This document shows, piece by piece, positions 9,224 to 18,052 of a DNA stretch of 64,000 bases (within the stretch, counting starts at the first letter, position 1; the number at the start of each line of letters is the position of its first letter). The position numbers were made by a program, and so were the translations under genes. The notes under the pieces are model-generated. The model searched no databases and was not told the DNA's origin. It saw only the letters and a program-made list of their open reading frames with translations. Origin of the DNA: G965267335 sp965267335 (GTDB lineage Bacteria; Bacteroidota; Bacteroidia; Cytophagales; JAAEPT01). The DNA lies in the NCBI GenBank assembly GCA_965267335.1, contig OZ253953.1, positions 806,001 through 870,000 on the forward strand. Reading direction: 5' to 3'.

Positions 9224-9622
9224 CTATGATATGCGTTCAAGTTTTCCTTTACGTTTCACGATATTCTTGTAATCCCATTGAATTTTTCTCGACTTATTCA
9301 GCCAACGGGTCAATTTCGCTTCATCAATGTCACTAATACAATTGTAAAAGATGGAGGCGTCCTTGAATTTCTTTCCGATTACGTTAAGGTCTTCTTCTTC
9401 GAAATCTGCTCCACTCCAAAACATGAGACGAATGCCTTTCTTTTGCTTACTATAACCCACAATCGGATTTTCGTTCAAAAACCAGACAGGGTGTGCGTGC
9501 CAGATTTTGCTTTTGGCTTCGCCCAATACTTTATCAATGATAGCCGCAAGGGTTGAGCAAATTTCTTTGTCACTTTCAGGTTGCGCCAGATTATATGATT
9601 CTATGTCCTTAATATTAGTCAT
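9224..9622 (-). CDS. DUF1801 domain protein
   Basis: This 132-residue protein has the DUF1801 (YdhG-like) pattern: KIWHAHPVWFLNENPIVGY, then GIRLMFWSGADF, then a C-terminal basic helix KSRKIQWDYKNIVKRKG. It is predicted soluble. The family fold resembles frataxin-like or SCP2-like small domains, and its biochemical role is not known. It is the upstream member of a pair with the DUF2200 gene, 6 bp apart. Confidence 0.82.
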   Translation of the reverse strand: MTNIKDIESYNLAQPESDKEICSTLAAIIDKVLGEAKSKIWHAHPVWFLNENPIVGYSKQKKGIRLMFWSGADFEEEDLNVIGKKFKDASIFYNCISDIDEAKLTRWLNKSRKIQWDYKNIVKRKGKLERIS

Positions 9623-9664
9623 GACTGATTAGTAATAACAATATACACAGATAGGAGGAATTGC

Positions 9665-10684
9665 TTAAGCCCCGGAAACAGAACTTACCTTATCTTGCTC
9701 TTTTTTCATGCCTGATCCATTAATTAATGATAGCGAATCCTTAAACCCAAATAGCAATCCAAATGGTGTTGTGGACAGAATCATACAAATGTTTACAGCA
9801 AAGCCAGCTACGAAGGCAACAGCGCTATTAATTCCGTAAAATGAGAGGGCCAGTACAGTTGCAGCCTGAAAAACTCCAAGATAGCCGGGAGAAGAAGGGA
9901 TGACAATCCCGAAATTTACCACTCCAATACAAGTGAGACCAGCCAACCAGTAATGACTTTCCGGTGCAAGGGCATAAATAAAAAGCACAAACATCAACCC
10001 CTCCAATATCCAGCTGATAGCTCCTAGAATCATAATAACCAAAAAATTCAGGTCTAGCTTGAGGAAGGAAAGTGTATCATGTGCATCTGTGATGATGCCT
10101 CCTATCTTTTTATTTTTTCTGGCAACAAGCTTTCCTAAACGGTGTCCAAATAAGCGTACCACAGCGAGGATGAATACCAAAGTTGCGGTGAAGATCGAAG
10201 CTCCTTTGATAAAGACGGTTACTTTTGAAGAGTACTCTGGTGTAAATTCAGACAAAGAAGTCGCAATAATGAGGATAGATAACATAGTAATTGCATCCAG
10301 TATTTTCTCAGCGACCAGGGAAGTCATAGTGTTTATACGAGGTGTTTTAGACTGAAATACAAAATGCTCTGATCGAATGAGTTCTCCAGCCCGGGCAGGT
10401 AGCAGATTATTGCCGGTGAAACCAACGAATATGCTTTTCACATAAGTCATAAATGATACCCCTTCTGGGGAGCCAAGTATTAATTTCCACCTGAGTCCAC
10501 GAGCAAAAAAAGTCAAAAAGTAAAGAAGCCCGGCAATAAACGGGTATGCGATGTGTATGGAACCAAGATATCGGCCTATCAGCTCAAAGTCAATTTTGCG
10601 AAGAAGCCAGACAAAAGCACCGATAGTGATTAATATCCCCAGTATTCCTATCCAAAGGTTCTTATTGGTCTTCACTTCGCACAA
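9665..10684 (-). CDS. Flippase-like integral membrane protein (LPG synthase TM / UPF0104)
   Basis: This is a polytopic membrane protein of about 336-339 residues with roughly eight hydrophobic segments. It has the family landmarks FFARGLRWKLIL (residues 59-70), NNLLPARAGELIRSEHF near 94 and IPSSPGYLGVFQ near 262, as in the lysylphosphatidylglycerol-synthase transmembrane (AglD2/UPF0104) family. It lacks the soluble transferase domain, so it is the flippase-like half only. The first codon as listed is TTG at 10684. GTG at 10675, giving a KTNKNLWIG start, is an equally good or better choice. The lipid substrate is unknown. Confidence 0.82.
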   Translation of the reverse strand: MCEVKTNKNLWIGILGILITIGAFVWLLRKIDFELIGRYLGSIHIAYPFIAGLLYFLTFFARGLRWKLILGSPEGVSFMTYVKSIFVGFTGNNLLPARAGELIRSEHFVFQSKTPRINTMTSLVAEKILDAITMLSILIIATSLSEFTPEYSSKVTVFIKGASIFTATLVFILAVVRLFGHRLGKLVARKNKKIGGIITDAHDTLSFLKLDLNFLVIMILGAISWILEGLMFVLFIYALAPESHYWLAGLTCIGVVNFGIVIPSSPGYLGVFQAATVLALSFYGINSAVAFVAGFAVNICMILSTTPFGLLFGFKDSLSLINGSGMKKEQDKVSSVSGA

Positions 10685-10740
10685 GGACGGGAATCAATGT
10701 TACTCAGCTGTTAATTATATATGATTTATTAAATGGAAGG

Positions 10741-10831
10741 TATAAGAAGTAAGAACCAAGAGTTAAGAAATAAGACTTAGGACTTAAGATTTAAGAAATA
10801 AGATATAGGATTACGAGTATCTTAAATCTTA
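10741..10831. repeat. Degenerate TAAGA-rich repeat with 12-bp inverted repeat
   Basis: The spacer consists of imperfect copies of a 7-8 bp unit of the form TTAAGAA. Its end forms a perfect inverted repeat: TAAGATTTAAGA at 10785-10796 and TCTTAAATCTTA at 10820-10831, immediately after the DUF721 stop codon. On the minus strand this could fold at the 3' end of the recF-DUF721 transcript. It codes for nothing I can recognise. Confidence 0.7.
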
Positions 10832-10834
10832 TTG

Positions 10835-11191
10835 TCACAGAAAGACAACATCCTCAATGATTTTCTCTTCATGATTTTCATTCATCAAATCAATGAGTTT
10901 TGACTTTGCCATTACTAGTTCATGCTTAAGGGGCGCAGAAGTGAGTTTCAAATACAGCTTTTTATTCCTGACAAAGATTTGAGAGGTGCGTTTAGCTATT
11001 TGTGGACCCATAAGTTTTTCCCAATTGGCTACGATAGAGGTCTCGTTGAATTTGCCTCGGAGTTTATAGGCATCCAATAATGCCTCTATACCATCTTTCA
11101 GAGATGAAGTGTCCGCTTTTCGGGCTTGGTCTTTATACTTGGGCTTTCGGTTCAGAAGGCTAAATTTTAAGTGATAAAATATTAAATCCAA
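10835..11191 (-). CDS. DUF721 (DciA-like) protein
   Basis: This protein of about 118 residues matches the DUF721/DciA-like family in its conserved stretch: LKDGIEALLDAYKL, then NWEKLMGPQIAKRTSQIFV, then LYLKLTSAPLKHELVMAKSKL. DciA-type proteins assist loading of the replicative helicase in many bacteria; that role is inferred here. The only canonical start in frame is TTG at 11191. There is no ATG or GTG before the conserved core, and a TGA lies 9 codons upstream. Its position directly after recF is common in Bacteroidetes and fits a replication/repair operon. Confidence 0.8.
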   Translation of the reverse strand: MDLIFYHLKFSLLNRKPKYKDQARKADTSSLKDGIEALLDAYKLRGKFNETSIVANWEKLMGPQIAKRTSQIFVRNKKLYLKLTSAPLKHELVMAKSKLIDLMNENHEEKIIEDVVFL

Positions 11192-11250
11192 AAGTGCGTC
11201 TTTGGAAGGTAATCAAGTCAAATTAATATTTAAAATTTAGAGTTTAATAT

Positions 11251-12354
11251 TTAAGATTTCTTTAGTCTCCCTTCTTCTATCTCAAAAATCTTAAAGTCCT
11301 TCGAAATATCACTCAGAAAAGCCTGAGTTCTTTCCGGGCGCGCATCAGTCACAAAGATCTGACTGTCTTTTCTTTTGGAAACCATTTCCACCAGATTCCT
11401 GATACGGTCATCATCAAGCTTATCAAAAATGTCATCAAGTAATAGTATAGGGGCAATTGATTTGACTTCATTGATGTATTCATGTTGTGCTAGCTTAAGT
11501 GCAATTACAAACGACTTTTGTTGCCCTTGTGAACCAAATTTTTTGAGTGGTTTGTCATTAAGAGTAAACTCATAATCATCTTTGTGGACCCCAACATTGG
11601 TCCTTTCAAGAATTATATCCCTGTCCAGGCTTCGGTAGTACAGTTCTTCGAAATTGTCAGCTGATACTTTGCTTACATACTTCAGTTTCGTTTCTTCCCG
11701 GTCACCGCTGAGTTGCTGATAGTTCTTATCACAAAAGTCTTTGAAGCGAATGGTAAGTTCTGCCCTTTTTTCTGAGATAAATTTGTTCAAAGGGATCAGC
11801 TTTTTGTCATAAGTTTCCAGAAGCACCGAATCTGTTTTACCCGCTTCCTTGAATTGTTTGAGTAGACTGTTTCTTTGTTTTAGCAGGTGGTTGTATTGAA
11901 TGAGTTTGTCAAGATAATCATGGTCAGACTGGGACAGAATATTGTCAAAAAACTTTCTTCGCAGCTCACTGCCTTCTCTAATGAGGTCGGTATCATTGGG
12001 TGCAATGAGCACTACGGGAAACCTGCCAATATGCTGGCTCATTTTTTCGTACTCAACTTTATTTACACTAAGGTGCTTCTTTTTCGGTGGCTGTAACACC
12101 GATTTGATTTGAAATTTTTCACTATCAATGTAGAGGGTCGTGCTGGCTGAAAAGAATGGTTCGTTTTCAAAAATCAGTTGAGAGTCGATGTTATTAAATG
12201 CACTCTTGGTCAGACAAAGAAAATGGATTGCATCGAGCAGGTTTGTTTTACCCGAACCATTGATGCCAATAATGCAGTTGAGCCCTTTGGTGAATTCCAG
12301 GCGCAAATCCTGGTAATTCTTGAAGTTGATCAAACTGACATTTTCGAGGTACAT
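11251..12354 (-). CDS. recF: DNA replication/repair protein RecF
   Basis: This 367-residue SMC-like ATPase binds single/double-strand DNA junctions and promotes RecA loading with RecO and RecR. The Walker A motif GINGSGKT is at residues 30-37. The signature region GSQGQQKSFVIALK lies near 270 and Walker B is in ILLLDDIFDKLD near 305. N-terminal YLENVSLINFKNYQDL is typical. It is complete and of normal length. It is transcribed divergently from pdhA across a 65-bp gap and followed by the DUF721 gene. Confidence 0.96.
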   Translation of the reverse strand: MYLENVSLINFKNYQDLRLEFTKGLNCIIGINGSGKTNLLDAIHFLCLTKSAFNNIDSQLIFENEPFFSASTTLYIDSEKFQIKSVLQPPKKKHLSVNKVEYEKMSQHIGRFPVVLIAPNDTDLIREGSELRRKFFDNILSQSDHDYLDKLIQYNHLLKQRNSLLKQFKEAGKTDSVLLETYDKKLIPLNKFISEKRAELTIRFKDFCDKNYQQLSGDREETKLKYVSKVSADNFEELYYRSLDRDIILERTNVGVHKDDYEFTLNDKPLKKFGSQGQQKSFVIALKLAQHEYINEVKSIAPILLLDDIFDKLDDDRIRNLVEMVSKRKDSQIFVTDARPERTQAFLSDISKDFKIFEIEEGRLKKS

Positions 12355-12358
12355 TAAT

Positions 12359-12410
12359 TTCTATATTGAATGATTTTATATTATGTTTGCAGACCGCAAT
12401 AATCTAGGAG
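12359..12410 (+). promoter_or_regulatory. Promoter and Shine-Dalgarno of pdhA
   Basis: TATGTTTG at 12382-12389 matches the Bacteroidetes -7 box TAnnTTTG, with TTTC at 12359-12362 in the -33 position after a 19-bp spacer. AGGAG at 12406-12410 lies ten bases before the ATG; such a clear Shine-Dalgarno is uncommon in this window. Confidence 0.55.
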
Positions 12411-12419
12411 AATAGCATT

Positions 12420-13451
12420 ATGGCAAGTGTAAAAGCAAAGTCTAAGACAAAAGTAGCTTCGAAGAGCAAGTTTTCAAAGGACACTTATATGTTCTGGTAT
12501 GAGAATATGTACTTGCAAAGGAAGTTTGAAGAAAAGGCCGGACAATTATACGGTCAGCAAAAAATTAAAGGTTTCTGTCACTTATATATAGGACAGGAAG
12601 CCTGTTCATCCGGAGCTGTTTCGGCACTGAAGGAAGGAGACAAATATATTACGGCATATCGTGATCACGGTATTCCATTAGCACTTGGGTCGGACCCAAA
12701 AGCTATTATGGCAGAGCTTTTTGCCAAGTCTACCGGTAGCTCCAAAGGTAAGGGTGGCTCAATGCACATCTTTGATAAAGAAAAAGGATTTGTAGGAGGG
12801 CATGGTATTGTAGGAGCGCAGATTCCTGTGGGTGCCGGACTTGCCTTTGCCGAAAAATACAAGGGAACTGATAACGTTTGTATTTGCTACATGGGTGATG
12901 GAGCCGTAAGACAAGGTGCTTTTCATGAGACCTTGAATATGGCGATGACCTGGAAGATTCCTGTGATCTTTGTAATTGAGAACAATGGTTATGCAATGGG
13001 AACTTCTGTAGCGCGTACTTCTAACGTAACAGATCTTTACAAATTAGGTGAGGCATATGATATGCCATCAGAGCCGGTTGATGCGATGAAGGTTGAAGAT
13101 GTTCATATATCGGTGGAAAAAGCAGCAGCGAGAGCAAGAAAAGGCGATGGTCCTACATTGCTTGAGTTCAGAACATATAGGTACAAAGGGCATAGTATGT
13201 CTGACCCTGCTAAGTATAGAACGAAAGAAGAGCTTCAGAATTATAAGCTTCAGGATCCTGTAGAACAAGTTAAGAAGACAATACTTGATAAAAAGTATGC
13301 GACACAGGCAGACCTTGATAAGATTGATGCAAAAGTGAAAAAGATAGTTGAGGAGAGTGTTAAGTTCGCTGAAGAATCACCTTTCCCTACTAAGGATGAA
13401 GTGTATAAGGATGTTTACTTTGAGGAAGACTATCCTTACACACATGATTAA
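12420..13451 (+). CDS. pdhA: Pyruvate dehydrogenase E1 component, alpha subunit
   Basis: This 343-residue protein is the alpha subunit of the E1 thiamine-diphosphate enzyme that decarboxylates pyruvate. It shows YRDHGIPLALG near residue 80, the substrate loop GGSMHIFDKEKGFVGGHGIVG near 112 and the ThDP/Mg motif GDGAVRQGAFHE...ENNGYA at about 160-195. The phosphorylation-loop region YRYKGHSMSDPAKYR is intact. The beta subunit is not adjacent. A separate TPR membrane protein gene follows 20 bp later. It needs thiamine diphosphate, whose biosynthetic operon lies 18 kb away in this window. Confidence 0.95.
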   Translation: MASVKAKSKTKVASKSKFSKDTYMFWYENMYLQRKFEEKAGQLYGQQKIKGFCHLYIGQEACSSGAVSALKEGDKYITAYRDHGIPLALGSDPKAIMAELFAKSTGSSKGKGGSMHIFDKEKGFVGGHGIVGAQIPVGAGLAFAEKYKGTDNVCICYMGDGAVRQGAFHETLNMAMTWKIPVIFVIENNGYAMGTSVARTSNVTDLYKLGEAYDMPSEPVDAMKVEDVHISVEKAAARARKGDGPTLLEFRTYRYKGHSMSDPAKYRTKEELQNYKLQDPVEQVKKTILDKKYATQADLDKIDAKVKKIVEESVKFAEESPFPTKDEVYKDVYFEEDYPYTHD

Positions 13452-13471
13452 TGAATTTTTAGGAATCAGAA

Positions 13472-14170
13472 ATGGCTAAGAAAGAAGAAAAACAGTCCGC
13501 AGTTGAGAATCCCGAAGCAATCGTAGAGGGGTACAACAAGTTCGAGCAGTGGGCTATAAAGAATAAAACTAAAATTGGGCTTGGTGTTGGGATATTGGTA
13601 ATTGCAGTTGGTGCATTTATTTATTTCCAGATGCAGAGCACGGAATCTGCCAAGCAAAGTGAGCTGAAAATTTACACATCAGAGTACTATTTTGGAAAAG
13701 ACTCGCTACAGTTGGCGCTTGAGGGAGATGGTGATAAAGTAATGGGCTTTCGCAGATTGGCAAAGCGATATGAAGGTACTCCTGCTGCCAACAGGGCTAA
13801 TCTTTACATTGGCACGATTGAACTCAAGCAGGGGAACTACCAGGCAGCATTGAAAGCTTTGGAAAAATTTTCTTCGGATGACTATTTGTGGCAGGCACGT
13901 GCATATTCTCTGATGGGAGATTGTTACATGGAGTTGGAGCAATATGCCAAAGCTTCGGAGAAGTATATCGAAGCCTGTAACTATAAGCCGAATAAAGAAT
14001 TTACACCGTTCTACCTGATGAAGTTAGCCGCTTCTTACGAGGCACAAGGTAAGTTTGCAGATGCCAAGGTAGAGTATGACAAGCTTCTTCAGGAATATCC
14101 AGGAACGCAGTTCAAGGATGAAGCTGAAAAGTACAGAGCGATTGCAGAAGGTAAATCCAAGAAAGGATAA
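13472..14170 (+). CDS. Membrane-anchored TPR protein (YfgM-like)
   Basis: This 232-residue protein has a cytosolic N-terminus of about 38 residues, a single transmembrane helix at about 39-56 (IGLGVGILVIAVGAFIYF) and a periplasmic TPR solenoid. The repeats are visible at RRLAKRYEGTPAANRANLYIG, YQAALKALEKF, YAKASEKYIEAC and FADAKVEYDKLLQEYPGT. The layout matches the YfgM/TPR_21 type that works near the secretion machinery in other bacteria. It sits between pdhA and a terminator, so it is probably cotranscribed with pdhA. Confidence 0.82.
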   Translation: MAKKEEKQSAVENPEAIVEGYNKFEQWAIKNKTKIGLGVGILVIAVGAFIYFQMQSTESAKQSELKIYTSEYYFGKDSLQLALEGDGDKVMGFRRLAKRYEGTPAANRANLYIGTIELKQGNYQAALKALEKFSSDDYLWQARAYSLMGDCYMELEQYAKASEKYIEACNYKPNKEFTPFYLMKLAASYEAQGKFADAKVEYDKLLQEYPGTQFKDEAEKYRAIAEGKSKKG

Positions 14171-14193
14171 GGTTTTAAAATATCAATGAAGCG

Positions 14194-14225
14194 AAGGGGA
14201 GGAGCCATGCTTCTTCCCTTTTTTT
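14194..14225 (+). terminator. Rho-independent terminator
   Basis: A 12-bp stem (14194-14205 with 14209-14220, two G-T pairs, CAT loop) is followed by a run of T. It separates the pdhA transcript from ribH. Confidence 0.85.
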
Positions 14226-14240
14226 AATTATAAGAGTCAG

Positions 14241-14717
14241 ATGGCAACCTCGTTAAAAAATTTAAGTAGTCACACAGTTAAAGAACAACTGGATTTGACG
14301 AAGTATAATTTTTCGATTATCGTGTCGGAGTGGAATGAAGCAGTCACAGAATCCCTGTATAGCGGAGCCATTGATACATTGATCAAACACGGTGCTGTAA
14401 AAGAAAACATCAGGCGTGTTGATGTTCCCGGAAGCTTTGAGCTAACGCTAGCTGCTCAAAAGGAGGCATCAAAAGAAGAAATTCATGCGGTTATATGCCT
14501 TGGGTGTGTAGTACAAGGTGAGACGCGCCACTTTGATTTTATTTGTAGTGCTGTAGCACATGGTATTACAGATGTTTCTCTCAAATATGATAAGCCTGTA
14601 ATTTTTGGAGTACTTACTCCTGACACTCAACAGCAGGCCTTGGATAGAGCAGGAGGCAAGCATGGAAACAAAGGAGATGAAGCTGCAATTGCGGCCATAA
14701 AAATGTTAAACATATAA
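14241..14717 (+). CDS. ribH: 6,7-dimethyl-8-ribityllumazine synthase
   Basis: This 158-residue enzyme condenses 5-amino-6-ribitylamino-uracil with dihydroxybutanone phosphate in riboflavin synthesis. The family landmarks are SEWNEAVTESLYSGA, VDVPGSFELTLAA, CLGCVVQGETRHFDFIC with the catalytic histidine, and FGVLTPDTQQQALDRAG. It is complete. It sits 10 bp before lysC and 15 bp after a terminator, so it may start a ribH-lysC transcript. The deaminase/reductase ribD is encoded elsewhere in the window at 41.6 kb. Confidence 0.96.
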   Translation: MATSLKNLSSHTVKEQLDLTKYNFSIIVSEWNEAVTESLYSGAIDTLIKHGAVKENIRRVDVPGSFELTLAAQKEASKEEIHAVICLGCVVQGETRHFDFICSAVAHGITDVSLKYDKPVIFGVLTPDTQQQALDRAGGKHGNKGDEAAIAAIKMLNI

Positions 14718-14727
14718 TTTACTGAAA

Positions 14728-16065
14728 ATGAAAATTCTCAAGTTCGGAGGTACATCAGTTGGTAAGCCGGAGCGTATGCATTCCGTAAAAGACCTTATCA
14801 CCAGAGATGATGAACAGAAAATTGTTGTCCTTTCAGCGGTTTCAGGTACAACGAATAGCCTTGTGGAAATTGGTCAATGGTTATATGAAAAGAATAAACA
14901 GGCTGCTCTGCAAAAGATTGAAGAGCTTTATGAAAGCTATGACAAGTTTGTCAATGAACTTTACAGTAAGGATGAATTTAAGTCAAAAGGTAAGGAAATT
15001 ATTGCCAATCATTTCGGATTGATTAAAGGGTTCATTGAGCAGAGTTTCACCGACCTTGAAGAGCGGATTTTATTAGCACAAGGAGAACTTATCTCCACCC
15101 AATTGTTTTATAATTACCTTCTTCAGGAAGGTGTCAATGCGGCATTTTTACCGGCTCTTGATTTCATGAAGATCAACCAAGATGATGAACCAGATTTGCC
15201 TTTCATTACATCGAGAATTAAGTCCGTGATTCGTGAGATTGGTGATCACCCAATCTACATTACCCAAGGTTATATTTGCCGAAACACAGCTGAAGAAATT
15301 GATAATCTGAAAAGAGGAGGCAGCGATTACACCGCATCCTTAATTGGAGCAGCAATTGATGCAAGCGAAGTCCAAATCTGGACCGATATTGATGGAATGC
15401 ACAATAACGATCCAAGGATAGTAGAGAAAACTTTTCCGATCGCAGCTCTATCGTTTGATGAGGCAGCTGAGCTAGCCTATTTCGGAGCAAAAATATTACA
15501 TCCGTTTACTGTTAGGCCTGCAAAAGATAAGGGGATACCGGTAAAACTTTTGAATACGATGGAGCCGGATGCGAAAGGAACCACTATATCTGATAAGACG
15601 GGTAATCAGGTCATTAAAGCGATTGCTGCGAAGGATAACATTACTGCAATCAAGATCAAATCAGGGCGAATGCTTCTGGCCTACGGTTTTCTTCGGAAAG
15701 TATTTGAAATCTTCGAGAAGTATAAGACACCTATCGACATGATTACAACATCGGAAGTCGCGGTTTCACTGACCATTGATAACGATGTTAATCTGAAATC
15801 AATCATTAAGGAGCTGGAGTCATTTGGGTTTGTTGAGGTTGACCACAACCAAACCATTGTCTGCATAGTGGGTCAATTCGTTTCAGAGCGGAAAGGAGCG
15901 GCAAAGCGGGTAATCGATGCTTTGGAAGATATACCCCTTCGAATGATCTCATACGGAGGAAGTAAAAATAACATTTCTATACTCACGAGCACAGAGCATA
16001 AAAATGCTGCTTTGAACGCATTAAATGAACATTTATTTGCCGAAGAGTTAGCATCGGTAAACTAA
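14728..16065 (+). CDS. lysC: Aspartate kinase
   Basis: This 445-residue monofunctional aspartokinase catalyses the first step to lysine, threonine and methionine. The N-terminal KFGGTSVGKPERM (residues 4-16) is the nucleotide-binding motif, GGSDYTASLIGAA near 203 binds substrate, and two ACT regulatory domains follow from about residue 300 (ITAIKIKSGRM, then NQTIVCIVGQF). No homoserine dehydrogenase domain is fused. It ends with a 4-bp convergent overlap with recX. Confidence 0.94.
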   Translation: MKILKFGGTSVGKPERMHSVKDLITRDDEQKIVVLSAVSGTTNSLVEIGQWLYEKNKQAALQKIEELYESYDKFVNELYSKDEFKSKGKEIIANHFGLIKGFIEQSFTDLEERILLAQGELISTQLFYNYLLQEGVNAAFLPALDFMKINQDDEPDLPFITSRIKSVIREIGDHPIYITQGYICRNTAEEIDNLKRGGSDYTASLIGAAIDASEVQIWTDIDGMHNNDPRIVEKTFPIAALSFDEAAELAYFGAKILHPFTVRPAKDKGIPVKLLNTMEPDAKGTTISDKTGNQVIKAIAAKDNITAIKIKSGRMLLAYGFLRKVFEIFEKYKTPIDMITTSEVAVSLTIDNDVNLKSIIKELESFGFVEVDHNQTIVCIVGQFVSERKGAAKRVIDALEDIPLRMISYGGSKNNISILTSTEHKNAALNALNEHLFAEELASVN

Positions 16066-16544
16066 GGCTCAAGTTCATTCAACAACTCCCATACCAGTGA
16101 AGGTTCGTAACCTTTACGGATAGCATGAAGAGAAATTTTATGCTTTCGCTGGTATGGGTTTTTCTCTTTTAAACTTTTCTGTTTCTTTTCTAAAATGTGT
16201 CGTAGCGTTTTTATATACTCCTGATCCTCAATTTCGAGCAGGCCAGTATTTATATTGCGGGGTGAAATTCCTTTAAGCTTTAGTTCTTGTTCGATTTTAA
16301 CTTTACCCCAATGTTTTATTCTAAATTTGCCACCTGCAAAAACCTTAGCAAAACGTTCTTCGTTTAAATAGTTTTCAAGAATCAGCTGACAAATCAATTC
16401 CTCTACCTCATCCGGAGTTGCTCCCAGCTTATACAGCTTGTCTCGGACTTCATTTTGTGACCGTTCCTGATATGCACAAAAATTTGCTGCTTTGAGGTAG
16501 AGAGGATTAACGCTATTATTGGCTGGTTTTTTAATGATGGTCAA
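16062..16544 (-). CDS. recX: Regulatory protein RecX
   Basis: This 160-residue helical protein belongs to the RecX family, which inhibits RecA filaments. It has the three-helix repeat pattern: AANFCAYQERSQNEVRDKL, then LILENYLNEERFAKVFAGGKF, then WGKVKIEQELKLKGIS. Length and motif order are normal. It lies on the minus strand, convergent with lysC (4-bp overlap) and divergent from the MFS gene with 32 bp between them. Confidence 0.92.
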   Translation of the reverse strand: MTIIKKPANNSVNPLYLKAANFCAYQERSQNEVRDKLYKLGATPDEVEELICQLILENYLNEERFAKVFAGGKFRIKHWGKVKIEQELKLKGISPRNINTGLLEIEDQEYIKTLRHILEKKQKSLKEKNPYQRKHKISLHAIRKGYEPSLVWELLNELEP

Positions 16545-16576
16545 ATTGCTATATTTATAAACAGAAAATTACAAAG

Positions 16577-18052
16577 TTGCGCAATAAAAAAGCAATAGTA
16601 CTCTTATTTACAGCCAATGCTGTCTCAGGAATCGCACAGGGAATGAGTATGATTGCTGTGCCACTTTATTTCAATAAGATCGTTGATCAACAACCCCTTT
16701 GGTTTTATAGTTTAGCATTGGTGTTCCTACTCGGCCTCTTCTGGAGATTGTATGCAGGAGCACTCGTTGATGGATTTCGAAGAAAGGATGTTTTTCTGGG
16801 TACTAACTTCTTTGCCGGGCTGATAGTTTTTGCCGTGGCGGCATTGGGTTTTGCCGTGGAAGGGGGTTATACCGAAGGGTTTATTTATGCCAACAAAAGT
16901 GAACAGTTGGGAGCCATGTTTGGCCATTACAACGCATCTGGCACTATGGATGGCTTTTTATACGATGTTCAAGAAGGGTTTTCCGGAAAGTTGGGTTTGA
17001 TTTTTGGGCAGTTAGAGTCTGGTGCAATCAATAATGCGGATATTTATGCAGGAATTACAGGAGAGAATGGTATGGCCCTGGGGCCACAGTTGCCAACTGT
17101 TTTACCAATCCTAATATTTGCAACTACCCTGTTTGCTTACTTCATTCACTTTCCAAATTTGTACGCTTTCGTACAGGAGATAGAAGACCAGAAAAGCTAC
17201 TCCAAACTTACGCGTCTCATCGAAATAATTGGTCAGGTCACTGCCATGGGAGCGGGTGCGGTTACGGCTATTTTGATGGGAGGGAAGCTCTTTGCCTGGG
17301 AGTTTGATCCGTGGCAAATACATCACGTTTTTCTGCTAAACGGAGTGACTTATGTTGTCTCATTCATCATTATTCTATTTATAAAATACGAAGTATCGGA
17401 GGACGAAAAACAAAAGGCACAAGCCGACCAGGCAGTTACTGTTGGTGAAAGTTTGAAGATTGGTTTGGCATATTTAAGAAAACACCCAATTGTATTCGTG
17501 TTTGGACTGTTGAGCTCTGCGATATTTATTAGTTATATGACCATGCTCTGGTCAATTATACAAACCTATGTGACCAATCACTTATATGTACCACATGCTG
17601 AGCAAACGATCAGTTTAGTAGAACTATATCTTGGACTTGGAGCCCTGCTATGTGCTCTGTTCATCAAATACTTGTTTGATGATATGTCGATACCAAAAGT
17701 GATTTTCATTCTCACGATTTTGATTTCTGCCTGCTTTTTTGCGCTGGCGTTTACACAAAATGTAGTTATCCTCTTTATCGTGACAGTGGTAATTGGTTTT
17801 ACCAATGCTGGGTCCAGAATATACAGAGTACTTTATTTGTTTGGGGAAGTACCTAACCGGTTGATTGGTCGGGTTCAGAGTATTATTAATATTCCCCAGA
17901 CATTGATACCTGTAGCTTTTCTTTTCATTTTTGGATCGAGCTATTTCGTTGAGGAAGGAAGGGTAATTTATTCCTTTTTAATTCTTGGAGCTTTCACGTT
18001 GATTAATGCTCTTTTGGTCCTTGTCATCTACAAAAAGGTTACTAAGAGCTAA
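16577..18052 (+). CDS. MFS transporter
   Basis: This 491-residue polytopic protein has about twelve transmembrane helices. The segment WRLYAGALVDGFRRKDVFLG (about residues 55-74) resembles the loop 2-3 motif of the major facilitator superfamily. An insertion of about 75 residues between helices 3 and 4 carries soluble sequence (YNASGTMDGFLYDVQEGF). The best start is TTG at 16577; no ATG precedes the first helix. The substrate is unknown. It overlaps the O-antigen-ligase-like gene by 11 bp tail to tail. Confidence 0.8.
   Translation: MRNKKAIVLLFTANAVSGIAQGMSMIAVPLYFNKIVDQQPLWFYSLALVFLLGLFWRLYAGALVDGFRRKDVFLGTNFFAGLIVFAVAALGFAVEGGYTEGFIYANKSEQLGAMFGHYNASGTMDGFLYDVQEGFSGKLGLIFGQLESGAINNADIYAGITGENGMALGPQLPTVLPILIFATTLFAYFIHFPNLYAFVQEIEDQKSYSKLTRLIEIIGQVTAMGAGAVTAILMGGKLFAWEFDPWQIHHVFLLNGVTYVVSFIIILFIKYEVSEDEKQKAQADQAVTVGESLKIGLAYLRKHPIVFVFGLLSSAIFISYMTMLWSIIQTYVTNHLYVPHAEQTISLVELYLGLGALLCALFIKYLFDDMSIPKVIFILTILISACFFALAFTQNVVILFIVTVVIGFTNAGSRIYRVLYLFGEVPNRLIGRVQSIINIPQTLIPVAFLFIFGSSYFVEEGRVIYSFLILGAFTLINALLVLVIYKKVTKS

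Noticed and set aside
16544..16577. A regulated divergent promoter between recX and the MFS gene
   Set aside because: The gap of 32 bp has AT-rich sequence but no clear -7/-33 pair on either strand.
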